The notes: generated by a model from the sequence alone, not told the origin. Positions 1 to 8,257 are shown, numbered from the stretch's first letter. The stretch: 13,361 nucleotides of DNA from DASQFD01 sp035633255 (GCA_035633255.1 DASQFD010000147.1:1-13361); one strand, 5' to 3'. Program-made: numbers and translations.

Positions 1-201
1 GTACCGGCACGAGTACGTCCCGGCGGCGATCCGGGCCGACCCGGCGAACACCGCAGCCCCCAGCGCGGTGGCGACCGGCTCGGCCTCGAAGGCGCCGTCC
101 TCCTGTTCGGGCACCACCGGCTCGGGGACCGGGAAGATGTCCGGCCCGGCGCCCGGTTCCGGCGGGCCGGGCCGGGTGATCCCGACCAGCACCCGACCCA
201 C
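1..201 (-). CDS. Possible partial CDS running off the left edge, function unknown
   Basis: On the minus strand a frame opens at a GTG (201-199) and stays open to the window edge, about 67 residues, beginning MGRVLVGITRPGPPEPG. A purine-rich GGGGAAGGG stands about 8 nt upstream as a possible ribosome binding site. Nearly every third codon position is G or C, and the composition (acidic and hydrophobic, ending in an Ala/Gly-rich stretch) looks protein-like. The plus strand is also open here with equally high third-position GC, because the two frames share third positions, so strand choice is uncertain. I recognise no family. It lies next to an IS remnant and may belong to a disrupted or mobile region. 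Confidence 0.3.
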   Translation of the reverse strand, partial: MGRVLVGITRPGPPEPGAGPDIFPVPEPVVPEQEDGAFEAEPVATALGAAVFAGSARIAAGTYSCRY

Positions 202-454
202 CGTGGTGGCCCTTCCCCAAGCACGACGACAGCAAGAATGACCCTCCCCAACGAAGCGCTGGTGCCCTCGGCGGAGATCAAGGGACGCGCCGCGCTGGCC
301 GGCTCAGGAGTGCTCGCGCAGGTGGCTAATCCCGGCGAGACCGCCGCGCCGTTGGTGGCGCGGATCGGCGGGACGGCGCGTCAGCCCGGCCAGCACGGCA
401 GTTCCCACTGGCTCCCGTACTACGCGACCGTAAAGTACGCTCGGTACATGCCGC
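202..454. other. Unassigned stretch between the edge fragment and the IS remnant
   Basis: No recognisable gene. On the plus strand an ATG at 238 opens a frame with about 88% G/C at third positions. It reads as plausible protein for about 70 residues (MTLPNEALVPSAEIKGRAAL, later a Ser-His-Trp-Leu-Pro-Tyr-Tyr segment) before crossing at about 455 into DNA that is transposase on the other strand. There is no good ribosome binding site before the ATG. It could be the remnant of a gene cut by the insertion sequence, or chance. The transposase homology on the minus strand stops at about 455, so this stretch lies outside the recognisable element. Confidence 0.25.
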
Positions 455-886
455 GAACGCGGCGACCAGGTGCGGCGCGGCCCCGTCGGGGCGGTTGCGG
501 GCCCCGCGGACCGTCTTGCCGTCGATGGCGATCACCCGGCGGCCGTCAACGACACTGGTGAGGGTCCACCACCACGCCCCCAGAACCCGATCGAGCGCGT
601 CCGCGTCCAGACGCGCGAACAGTTTGCGCAGCGTCGACTCCTCCGGCGCCGCCCCCAGCCCGAGCCGAGACAGGTGATCCCCGGTCAGCTCCGCGGCCCA
701 CTCGCCAATCGCGGCGAACGAACGGGCCCCGGTCAGCACCGCGCTCACCGCGACCGCCAGCATCCCGGCCAGCCGGTAGCGCACCCCGCGCGGATCACGT
801 GGGTCCGGCACTGTCGCGAGCAGGTCCAGCAGCTGGCCGCCCCGGCCAGGTTGGGCAACGGCGTCGGTGACCGGCGAAGATGGCAT
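455..886 (-). mobile_element. ISAs1-family transposase, N-terminal remnant (truncated)
   Basis: The ATG at 886-884 begins MPSSPVTDAVAQ and runs for about 144 residues that look like the N-terminal part of an ISAs1-family (DDE_Tnp_1-associated) transposase. Landmarks are the segment DPRDPRGVRYRLAGMLAVAV, the ARSFAAIGEWA segment, the TLRKLFARLDADALD segment, and VIAIDGKTVRGAR, which holds the first catalytic aspartate. After HLVAAF (codons near 470-455) the frame turns to Arg/Ser-rich nonsense and similarity stops. Family members are usually about 370-400 residues, so roughly the last 60%, including the remaining acidic catalytic residues, is missing. No clear terminal inverted repeats or target duplication were found. 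It should be non-functional as a transposase and marks an old insertion or recombination scar beside the truncated gene at 1040-1328. Confidence 0.8.
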
Positions 887-1043
887 CGGCGGGTGTGGTC
901 CTTGCTGAGACGGCGGGCTTGAAGAACCCCATCTCAGCCCCTTGGGCCACACCCGTCACACACGCCACGCCGATCACACCACGACAAACCTGCAGGTCAC
1001 AACCCTGCCGACCGATCTTTCCGGGGCCCTGATTCGGGACTCC

Positions 1044-1328
1044 ATGGTCATCGAGCGGCCGGGCAAGCCGGACGTGACCGTCCACAAGGCCATGATCACC
1101 CCTCTCCGTGAGCGGTGGACCTTCGAGTCGGATGACCTGGGCGAGGTCACCATCCAGGGCAGCCTGCTCGACCACGAGTACACGTTCCAGGGCCAGGGCG
1201 GCACGATCGCCGAGGTGTCGAAGCGGTGGCTGCGGGTTCGCGACACCTACGGCGTCGAGGTCCAGCCCGGGGCCGACCCCGTGGTGATCCTGGCGGCCAC
1301 CGTGGCGCTGGAGCAGATGTCCACGTAG
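1044..1328 (+). pseudogene. LURP-one-related (YxjI-like) protein, 5'-truncated
   Basis: The frame ending at the TAG 1326-1328 encodes the C-terminal half of a LURP-one-related / YxjI-type protein, a tubby-like beta-barrel family of unclear molecular role. Diagnostic segments are LGEVTIQGSLLDHEYTF, the IAEVSKRWLRVRDTYGVEV segment, and a final hydrophobic helix VVILAATVALEQMS. Intact members are about 160 residues and begin with a strand-rich N-terminal half. Here recognisable similarity starts only around Met 1044, so about 65-70 residues are missing. The frame stays open upstream to an ATG at 942, but that part (MGHTRHTRHADH and on) is His/Thr-rich junk derived from the IS edge. There is no convincing ribosome binding site at 942 or 1044. 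The likely history is loss of the 5' half when the neighbouring ISAs1 element inserted or deleted. Confidence 0.75.
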
Positions 1329-1395
1329 AGGCAGGGGCGCCCGGCACGTTCCGCCGCTGGCTCCGCACCCGTTCCGGCTCGACCATGGAGGACAC

Positions 1396-2036
1396 ATGAA
1401 TGCCACCGTCGACGCACGGCTTCGGGCGCGGTCGTCTCCGCCCTCGCCGTCGCCGCACTGACGGCGGGCTGCGGCTCGGACTCCAGCAGCCCTGAAGCCG
1501 CCAGCACGTCGGCGACCGCACCCACCGCGGCGTCCTCGGCGCCGGCGGCCTCGGGGACCGCCACGGCCAGTGAGACCGCCACCCAGTGGGCCGGGAGCGT
1601 CTGCGAGAAGACCGGGACGCTGCGCACGTCGGTGGGCGGCCTCGTCACCGCGGCGACGAGTGGGGGCGGTGACCTCGCCTCGCGGCCGCAGCCGCAGGTC
1701 GCCGAGATCCGGCTGTCCGCGAACGACCAGGTGCAGATCGTTCGCATGCCGCCGGAGGAGTGGCGCAACGAGCCGGAGGTGGCCGCGGTCCGCTCGTCCG
1801 CCGACGAGCTCGCCTCCTCGGTCGACGGCGTCGAGGCGTCCCTCACCACGCTGAAGGCCGCATCCGGCGTGGCGGGCAAGGCGCGTGCGGCGAAGGACGT
1901 CGTCAGCGCCGCCCAGGAGTCCCGCTCGGCGGCGGCGGCCACCAGCGAGGCGGTCCAGACCGCCCGGCAGAGCAAGAACGGTGTCGTGTCGACCGCGTTC
2001 TCCTCCAGTCCCAGCTGCGCCGCGCTGGAGAGCTGA
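1396..2036 (+). CDS. Putative lipoprotein, with a frameshift between start codon and signal peptide
   Basis: The body of the gene lies in one frame from about 1416 to the TGA at 2034-2036. It has a signal-peptide core GAVVSALAVAALTAGC with the lipobox Leu-Thr-Ala-Gly-Cys at 1458-1472, a Ser/Ala/Thr linker, a WAGSVCEKTGTLRTSV segment, and an Ala/Ser-rich helical tail ending CAALES. It should be exported and lipid-anchored; the function is unknown. That frame has no ATG, GTG or TTG between the stop at 1326-1328 and the lipobox. The only start with a ribosome binding site (GGAGG at 1387-1391, ATG at 1396) is in another frame and reaches a stop at 1459-1461. One missing base between about 1402 and 1428 would join them into about 213 residues. 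There is no long homopolymer here, so a true mutation is as likely as a sequencing error. Confidence 0.6.
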
Positions 2037-2058
2037 GCCCAGGGAGCTGCCCGCTCAG
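2033..2058. terminator. Weak hairpin between convergent genes, possible bidirectional terminator
   Basis: CTGAGC (2033-2038) and GCTCAG (2053-2058) form a 6-bp stem around a 14-nt loop. The hairpin overlaps the stop codons of the lipoprotein (plus) and the LAL regulator (minus), which are separated by only 18 bp. There is no T-tract, as is common for actinobacterial terminators. Stem strength is modest, so this rests mainly on location. Confidence 0.3.
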
Positions 2059-4831
2059 GGCGGGACCGGGGAGGCCGACCGACCGGCGGGGACCGGCTCG
2101 AACAAGCCGTGCTCGTAGGCCTGCTTCACCGCGGACCGACGACCGTCGACGCCCAGCTTGCGGTAGACCGATGCCGCATGCGTCTTCACCGTGTTGACGG
2201 ACACGAAGAGCTCGGCGGCGATCTCGGCGTTCGACATGGGCGTGCGAAGGCGGTGCAGCACCTTCAGCTCGCTGGGCGTCAGCCGGGCGTGCCTCCCGGT
2301 CTGGTGCTGGGGGCTCCCGGCCGCCAACCGCTCGCTCACCTCCGCGGTGAAGGCCTCGTGCGCCGGCCCCCGGCGCAGGTAGCGCTCGAGGAGCGGCGAC
2401 AGCGCCGACGCGTGGGCGGAGAACGGGCCGACCAGTCGAGCGGAGGCAGCCACCGCGATGGCCTCTCCCAGCGCGTCCTGCGCCTCGTCGGACTTGCCGA
2501 GGGCGTCCAGGGCCAGGCACCTCAGGACGGCCTCGAGCGTCCGGATGTGCTCGTAGGGCTCGGGTGCCAGCTCGTCGAGGGCGGCGAGGGACTCCGCTTC
2601 GCGCCCGAGGCGGCGGAGCAGGTCGGCGCGGGTGCAGGTGGTGAGCCGGTACTCCGGGGCGGCGCCGGTCGTGGCGGCCCGCAGGGCACCCGGCAGGTCG
2701 CCCCGGGCCGCCGTGATCTCGGCGTCGAAGCCGGCCAGGAGGCTGTCGGCGAAGGGGGGAGGCAGCCGGCGACAGCCAGCGCCCTGGCCTCCTTCAGGTC
2801 CATCTCGGCCGCGGCCATCTCCCCCACCACCAGGCTCGCCATGCCGTGGAAGTACGAGATCAGCCCGCGCAGGGCCCAGTCCGTGGCGGGACAGCACGCG
2901 GCGGCGGCCTCGAGCTGGTCCAGCGCCCCGGTGGGGTCACCGCGCCAGTGGGCGAGCCAGCCCAGGACGAACCGTGGCATCGCCAGTGGGCCGAAGCTCG
3001 CCCAGCCCCGCCGAGCCGCATCGTCGACGAGCTCGGCGGCGGACCGCTGCATCTCGAGGATCCGGCCTTCGGCGATGAGGGGGAAACCCTGCTCGGCCCG
3101 CGCCGCGAAGACCAGCACGTCGAGGTGGGCCACCCGACCCGCCTCCTCGGCCGCGCGCAGGGTGCGCAGCGCGGTCACCGCGTCCTCCTGGAGCCGGGAC
3201 TGCCCGATCCCGGTCGCCAGGCAGGCCAGGGCGTACTCCGTCGGCGACAGCTCCCTGCGGGTCAGGGGGTCATCGACCAGCGATCGCGCTTGTCGCACCA
3301 CGTCGCGCAGGGACGTCCGCTCCTCGACCAGTGAGAGGCGCAACCACGCGGCGCGGGCGTCGAACCGTCTCACCAGTGCCGCAGGGAGCCGGTCGCGCGC
3401 GGCGAGCGCGCGCGCCAGCTCGGTGGCTGCCGACGCCGAGTCGCCGTGGAGCAGTCGGGCGTAGCACGTGGCGAGCCGGACCTCAGCCTCCTGGTCGGTG
3501 CCGGACGGGACGAGGTCGACGAGGTCGAGCAGCGTGCCGGACTCGCCCCGCAGGGCGAGCGCCGGCCAGGTCTCCGTGAGGATCTCCAGGCCCAGGCTCT
3601 GGGACCGCCCCTCCGCGGCGTGCTCGACGGCGCGGACGGCGTCACGGGTGCGCCACCAGTCCGCCGCCGCCAGGTGGGCCCGCCGCGCCTCGGAGGGGTC
3701 CGAGAACTCCAGCCGGCGGCGCATCAGCGTGGCGAAGAGCTGGTGCCAGGAGTACCAGTCCGGGCCGTCGTCGGTGTCGACGCGCGTGAGGAACAGGTTG
3801 CGCCGTTCGCACGCCCGCAGCAGGGCGACACTGTCGGCGGAGCCGGTGACGCGCTCGACGAGGTCGGGGCAGACGAGGTCGTCGATGGTCGCTCGCAGGA
3901 GGAACGCGCTCAGCTCGGCGGGCAGGCCGTGGAGCACCTCGCTGGCGAGGTAGTCGGCGAGCGCGACGTCCTCGGTCAGGACCCCTTCCAACGCCTCCGG
4001 GACGGCGCCGCGCTCGGCGAGGGAGACGGCGGCCAGGCGCACGGCGGCGGGCCAGCCGTGCGTGAGCTCGTGCAGGGAGCGCTCGTTGCCGGTCGTCAGG
4101 CGGAGGCCGGCCCCACGCAGGAGCGCGACGGTCTCGTCCTCGGTGAACCCGAGGTGCTGCTGGCGCAGGACGGTGAGCTGACCGGCGAGCCGCAGCCGGG
4201 GCAGCGCCAGGGGCGGGTCACTCCTGCCGGCGAGGACGAAGCGCATCTCCGGTGGTGCCCACCTCAGCAGGGTGTCGAGGATGCTGAGCGCTTCCGGCGA
4301 GGAGGCGAGGACGTGGACGTCGTCCACGACGAGCACCATGGGGCGTCCGAGCGCCTGCAGCGCCGGTATCAGTGCCTCCTCGACGAAGTCGCGCCCCGCC
4401 GCCGGGGGCGGCCGCAGCTCGAGCACCCTGGACAGCTGGGCGGGGAGCGCGCCACCAGCGCCGTGGGCCGCCTGCGGGGACCGCGCGGTCCCCCCGTCGG
4501 TGGCCACCGCGGGGGGACCGGACGACGTGGGCCGCGGAGGGAGCGCTTCCTGCACCGCCGCGAGCAGGTGGGCACACAACCGCTGGGGATCGCTGTCCGA
4601 GAAGTCCAGCGACAGCCAGGCGACCGGTTCCACGGACCCGTGCCCGGCCGCCCACGTGGAGAGCGCGACGGACTTGCCGAAGCCGGCACCAGCCGAGACC
4701 AGGGTGCAGCGGCGTCGGCTGCCCTCCTCGATGGCGTCGACCAGTCGCTCCCGGGGCACCAGCGAAGGGCCGAGAGGCGGCCGTCGCACCTTGAGCTGGA
4801 CGACCGTCGAGACCGGGGGTGAGGTCGTCAT
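2055..4831 (-). CDS. LAL-type LuxR regulator (MalT-like ATPase), split by a one-base frameshift
   Basis: Large ATP-binding LuxR regulator of the STAND/MalT class: it senses an inducer, multimerises with ATP and binds DNA. The N-terminal part (ATG 4831) has a Walker A GAGFGKS at residues 48-54 and a Walker B MVLVVDDVHVL with the Asp pair at 170-171. Next comes the winged-helix/ARM region (LTVLRQQHLGFTEDETVALL, then HGWPAAVRLAAVSLAERG), followed by TPR-like helices. The C-terminal part ends in a LuxR HTH: LTPSELKVLHRL, then MSNAEIAAELFVSVNTVKTH and YRKLGVDGR. The two parts are in different frames and meet at a G6 run (2754-2759; C6 in the mRNA). One extra C there gives a continuous protein of about 925 residues, the normal family size. 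The start lacks a strong ribosome binding site. It lies 123 bp downstream of the DUF2254 gene on the same strand and may share its transcript. Confidence 0.85.
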
Positions 4832-4902
4832 CGGTGCCCGCGTCGAGGGGCGGCCGCCACCTCGAGCACCGCCTCCGCCCTCGGGGTCCTGGGCCCCGCC
4901 GT

Positions 4903-4944
4903 GAGCCTCGCACTCATCGCCGCGAGCCTCGCAATCATCGTCCG
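4903..4944. repeat. 21-bp tandem duplication (two copies)
   Basis: GAGCCTCGCACTCATCGCC starting at 4903 is followed, exactly 21 bp later at 4924, by GAGCCTCGCAATCATCGTCC. The two units match at most positions. They sit in the 123-bp gap between the DUF2254 stop and the LAL start, where promoter or leader sequence of the LAL gene would be. A paired direct repeat here could be an operator, but it may simply be a duplication. Confidence 0.6.
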
Positions 4945-4954
4945 CCGGTCCTCG

Positions 4955-6232
4955 TCACCCGCGCTGCTGCCCATCATTGTCGTCAGAGGCCGGCACCGGC
5001 CGCAATCGCTCCGGACGGTCAGCCCACGGCGTGCCGCTTCGGAAGGCCGCGACGTCCGCGGCACGGGCCGGGTTGGCCATGGCCGCCAGCGCGTCCAGCT
5101 CGGCGCAGACGGCGTCACGGACCAGGGTGCTCGAAGCCACCTCGACGAACTCGCCGAAGCCGGCCCGGAGGAAGTCCGGCCAGGTCATCGAGGGGTGGCG
5201 CAGCCGGACCGTTCCCTCGCTGTCGCAGAGCCGCCCGCTCCCGAGGTCCCGGTGGACGAGCACCCGCAGGAGCGAACCGCTCTCCTCGATCGCCGCCACG
5301 GCGGTCGCGTGGTCGTTGACCGCGGGGGACAGGGCCCGGAGCCCGATGTCGCTGAGCAGCCGGAAGGCGAACGCCGGGTCCTGCTCGAAGGACCTTTCCA
5401 GCCCGGCGTCGAGGAAGCGCAGGAGGCGCGCGGGGGGCTGCGCAAGGGCCGTCGCGCCGCTCACCGTGAGCACGCGGTCCCCGTGGCGCAGACGGGCACC
5501 GGGCGACACGTGCAGCACGGCCGTCGCGTCGGCCTCGCGCAGGAACTCCACCAGCCCAGCGCCGTCGACCCGCCGGAGGACCCGCGGGCGCTCCCGCCAG
5601 TGCACCACCGTGCCGCCCCCGGCGGCGTCCGGACCGTCAGTGACCGTCTCGACATCTACCGGGGCAGTGGCTACAGTGCCGTCGGCGCCGCCGCCGGCAC
5701 CGCCGTCGGTGCTGTCGAGGTGCCCGGGGAAGAGCTCGTCCAGCACGGCCTCCCCTCGACTGCTGATCTGGTCGAGGACGGGGGCCAGCTGCACGAAGCG
5801 GAACGCCACGCCCTGCAGCGCGACGATCAGGGCGAAGGCCGCCCCGACCAGGGCGACGGCGACCACCGCGACGCCCACGGACGCGCGGTCGCGGCTCGCC
5901 ACCGCGAACCCGGCCGCGATGCAGTAGACCGCCGAGCCGGCAAGCGCAGCGGTGGAGTGCCACACCAGCGGGTGCCGCCGGAACAGGTTCAGGCGGGGGG
6001 ACTGGGACGTCGCCGCGAAGGGGACGACGAAGAAGAGGACCGAGTAGACGATGCCGAACAAAGACAGCAGACCCGCCGCGATCCCCGCCAGCAGCTGCAC
6101 GACCCGCGCCGGTGACAGCGGGGGGCCGAGGTCCACGCTGCCGAGGAGCACCCCTGCGGCCAGACCACCCACCACGTATGCCGCCTGCACGACGCCGCGC
6201 GGGAGGGCCGCTCTGCGCTTGCCGTGGATCAA
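4955..6232 (-). CDS. DUF2254 family predicted membrane protein
   Basis: The product is 425 residues. The N-terminal 145 residues hold four hydrophobic helices, roughly 14-33, 47-70, 91-112 and 118-139, with PFAATSQSPRLNLFRRHPLVWHS between the second and third. This is followed by a Gly/Ala/Asp-rich linker and a soluble C-terminal domain carrying RLLSDIGLRALSPAVND near residue 300, the hallmark of the DUF2254 family. The biochemical function is unknown; the protein should sit in the cytoplasmic membrane with a large cytoplasmic tail. The start used is TTG 6232, which has no well-placed ribosome binding site; a GTG at 6190 just before the first helix is an alternative. Its partner downstream is the LAL regulator. 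The gene upstream of it (6407 onward) is divergent across a 174-bp gap. Confidence 0.8.
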   Translation of the reverse strand: MIHGKRRAALPRGVVQAAYVVGGLAAGVLLGSVDLGPPLSPARVVQLLAGIAAGLLSLFGIVYSVLFFVVPFAATSQSPRLNLFRRHPLVWHSTAALAGSAVYCIAAGFAVASRDRASVGVAVVAVALVGAAFALIVALQGVAFRFVQLAPVLDQISSRGEAVLDELFPGHLDSTDGGAGGGADGTVATAPVDVETVTDGPDAAGGGTVVHWRERPRVLRRVDGAGLVEFLREADATAVLHVSPGARLRHGDRVLTVSGATALAQPPARLLRFLDAGLERSFEQDPAFAFRLLSDIGLRALSPAVNDHATAVAAIEESGSLLRVLVHRDLGSGRLCDSEGTVRLRHPSMTWPDFLRAGFGEFVEVASSTLVRDAVCAELDALAAMANPARAADVAAFRSGTPWADRPERLRPVPASDDNDGQQRG

Positions 6233-6406
6233 GGCCGGTGTCGTTCTCCGTGGGTCGCCCTGCGACGTCTCTGCTGGTCGAAGTATGCCGGGTGGCCGGC
6301 CGGCTGCCCGTGCGGTCGACGTCGATCTCGTCCTGCGGGGATGAGGTCACCCCACCGCACGAGGAGGTCCAATCGAGCGCACCGCCACGCCGAGGAAGGG
6401 ACGCCC
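6233..6406. promoter_or_regulatory. Divergent intergenic region, presumed promoters for both flanking genes
   Basis: These 174 bp separate the start codons of the DUF2254 gene (minus) and the small membrane protein (plus), so both promoters should lie here. I could not identify convincing -35/-10 pairs on either strand. GGAAGGG at about 6394-6400 is the ribosome binding site of the plus-strand gene. A GTG at 6350 (minus) opens another frame into this region with poorer third-position GC, so I did not call it. Confidence 0.4.
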
Positions 6407-6832
6407 ATGACGACCGACACCCGACCGCCGTCGACCGAGCCCACCGGCTACAGCGCCGGAGCCGTCGGGGTCACCGCCTTCGCCGCGGTGCTCCTCATCA
6501 TGGCGGGGCTGCTGCAGGCCATCCAGGGGGTCGTGGCCCTGGTGAACGACACCTTCTTCGTCGTCGGCACCGAGTACGTGTTCACGTTCGACGTGACGAG
6601 CTGGGGGTGGGTGCACCTCGCCATCGGCCTGGTGCTCGTGCTGGTCGGGGTCGCGCTGCTGCGCGGCTCCCTGTGGGCGCGGATCGTCGGCGTCGCGCTG
6701 GCCTGCCTCAGCATCGTGGTGAACTTCCTCTGGTTGCCGTACTACCCCCTGTGGAGTCTGACCGTCATCGCCTTCGACCTGCTCGTCATCTGGGCGCTCG
6801 TGGCGCACGGCAAGGACATCAGCCGGGCCTGA
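6407..6832 (+). CDS. DUF7144-type small integral membrane protein
   Basis: A 141-residue protein with a short polar N-terminus (MTTDTRPPSTEPTGYSAGAV) and four predicted membrane helices, roughly residues 21-46, 67-85, 92-110 and 116-133. Characteristic segments are IMAGLLQAIQGVVALVND, the FDVTSWGWVHLAIGLVLVL stretch, and the NFLWLPYYPLWSL loop before the last helix. These resemble the DUF7144 family of actinobacterial membrane proteins, whose function is unknown. The start at 6407 was chosen because GAGGAAGGG lies about 7 nt upstream; the frame is also open to 6224, but that part has no membrane-protein character. The 3' end overlaps the convergent MFS gene by 14 bp, so transcription of each could interfere with the other. 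Confidence 0.8.
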   Translation: MTTDTRPPSTEPTGYSAGAVGVTAFAAVLLIMAGLLQAIQGVVALVNDTFFVVGTEYVFTFDVTSWGWVHLAIGLVLVLVGVALLRGSLWARIVGVALACLSIVVNFLWLPYYPLWSLTVIAFDLLVIWALVAHGKDISRA

Positions 6833-8111
6833 CCGCGACCGGTGGCCCCGGTGCCCGGTCGACCGGCGCGAGCCGGGTGAGGGGCACGGCGGCGAGCGCC
6901 GCGCCCGCCAGCCAGGCCACGGCATACAAGACGACCGGCCACGGGCCGAGGCGCACCAGGCGGTCGGCGACCAGGGGCGCGGTGCCCCCCACCAGGGCGC
7001 TGGCCAGGCTGAAGCCGAGGGCGAGGCCAGCCGTGCGCAGGTGCAGGGGAAACGCCTCCCCGAGGGTCGACTGCACGAGGAGTGCGCCGAGACCGGTGCC
7101 CGCGGCAAGGTTCGCGACGAGCATCGCGCTCGTCGACCCCTCCAGGACCAACGGGTATCCGACTCCCCAGGTGATCGCGGTGAGGGCGAGCCCTCCGAGG
7201 ATCAGCGGACGACGGCCCTGGTGATCGGAGACGTGACCGCACACGACGGCCGAGACCGACATCGCCACCAGCCCAGCGATCGAGCTGCCGAGTGCGGTGT
7301 GCAGCGCGACCACCCTGGTGCTGGCCAGGTGGGCGGGCAGGTGGACGAACCAGAGCGTGAAGGAGCACATCAGGCCCGAGGTCAGGACGAAGGCCTGGGC
7401 GACGCGCCCCGGCCGCCGGAGGAGCAGGCGCCACCGCGCACCGCCGCCGCTCCCCCCGCCGTGGGCCCGCAGGCCCGCGTAGTCGGGCGTCTCGATCGCC
7501 AGCCGCCGCAGGGTGAACGCGGCCGCGCCCAGGGGCAGGGCCAGGAGGAAGGGCAGGCGCCATCCCCAGGACTGCACGGCGGACGGCGACAAGGCGAACG
7601 AGACGGCCGACACGGCTCCCATCCCAACGGCGAACCCGACCGCCAGCGTCGCCATGTGCAGACCTCCCCACAGCCCTCTCCGGCCCACCGGTGCATGCTC
7701 GGCCAGGTAGGCGACGGACACGACGAGCTCGGCTCCGCTGGACAGCCCCTGCACGATGCGCAGCACCACCAGGGCGAGAACCACCACCCCCCCAGCGACG
7801 CTCCATGAGGGCAGCAGGCCGATCGCCACCGTGGCCACCGTCATCGCGAGGATGCTGGCGAGCAGCGGCGTGCGACGCCCCGCGTGGTCGGCCCACACGG
7901 CGCCCAGGACGGCACCGACCGGCCGGGCCAGCAGCGCGACGGCGAAGACCGCGAACACGGCGGTCAGGCCGCTGTCGCCGGGAGTGAGCGCACCGGCCAC
8001 CAGGGTGGCGCTGGCGCCGAAGACGGCGAACTCGTACCACTCGACCATGTTCCCGACGGCTCCGGCCAGTCGGGGGCCGCCGAGCCGACTGCCGCGGCCG
8101 GCGTCGGACAC
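6819..8111 (-). CDS. MFS transporter of the metabolite:H+ symporter (MHS) type
   Basis: A 430-residue, 12-helix major facilitator protein. The N-terminal signature GNMVEWYEFAVFG, the WADHAGRRTPLL loop after helix 2, and VVLRIVQGLSSGAEL in helix 4 place it with the MHS group (ProP, KgtP, ShiA and relatives), which import compatible solutes or organic acids with protons. A second inter-domain motif, GHVSDHQGRRPLILGG, marks the C-terminal half. The substrate cannot be read from sequence. I chose the GTG at 8111-8109 (MSDAGRGSRLGG) because GGAGG lies 5-6 nt upstream; a TTG at 8135 would add eight residues but has no ribosome binding site. It converges with the DUF7144-type gene, overlapping its end by 14 bp. 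Confidence 0.88.
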   Translation of the reverse strand: MSDAGRGSRLGGPRLAGAVGNMVEWYEFAVFGASATLVAGALTPGDSGLTAVFAVFAVALLARPVGAVLGAVWADHAGRRTPLLASILAMTVATVAIGLLPSWSVAGGVVVLALVVLRIVQGLSSGAELVVSVAYLAEHAPVGRRGLWGGLHMATLAVGFAVGMGAVSAVSFALSPSAVQSWGWRLPFLLALPLGAAAFTLRRLAIETPDYAGLRAHGGGSGGGARWRLLLRRPGRVAQAFVLTSGLMCSFTLWFVHLPAHLASTRVVALHTALGSSIAGLVAMSVSAVVCGHVSDHQGRRPLILGGLALTAITWGVGYPLVLEGSTSAMLVANLAAGTGLGALLVQSTLGEAFPLHLRTAGLALGFSLASALVGGTAPLVADRLVRLGPWPVVLYAVAWLAGAALAAVPLTRLAPVDRAPGPPVAVRPG

Positions 8112-8145
8112 GGGCACCTCCGCCCGCCGGGTCAAGCGCCGGCCC

Positions 8146-8250
8146 TCAGCCGACGGCCGTGACCGGCGGCAGGGCGGCGCCGTGGACGGTGATGGACCGG
8201 CATGCGTCGTTCGGGGGCATCTCGGACGTCACCGGGGTCCCGTCGGTCAT
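8146..8250 (-). CDS. Possible 34-residue leader ORF upstream of the MFS gene
   Basis: An ATG at 8250 opens a 34-codon frame (MTDGTPVTSEMPPNDACRSI, then TVHGAALPPVTAVG) ending with TGA at 8146-8148, 34 nt before the preferred MFS start. Almost every third codon position is G or C. There is no ribosome binding site in front of the ATG, so it would have to be leaderless or untranslated. It could be a small protein or upstream leader peptide of the transporter transcript, or a chance frame in GC-rich DNA. I recognise no family. Confidence 0.25.
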   Translation of the reverse strand: MTDGTPVTSEMPPNDACRSITVHGAALPPVTAVG

Positions 8251-8257
8251 GGGACCA

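Noticed and set aside
3446..4822. Long plus-strand open frame of 458 codons
   Set aside because: It is antisense to the LAL regulator, which has Walker A/B and LuxR motifs on the minus strand. The plus frame is low-complexity Gly/Arg/Glu-rich, typical of shadows in GC-rich DNA.
4901..6115. Long plus-strand open frame opposite the DUF2254 gene
   Set aside because: The minus strand has clear membrane helices and the DUF2254 signature; the plus frame is repetitive Arg/Gly/Asp/Gln sequence with no domain.
5637..6350. GTG at 6350 as a frameshifted N-terminus for the DUF2254 protein
   Set aside because: It is in a different frame, third-position GC drops past 6300, and the family needs no such polar extension before the first helix.
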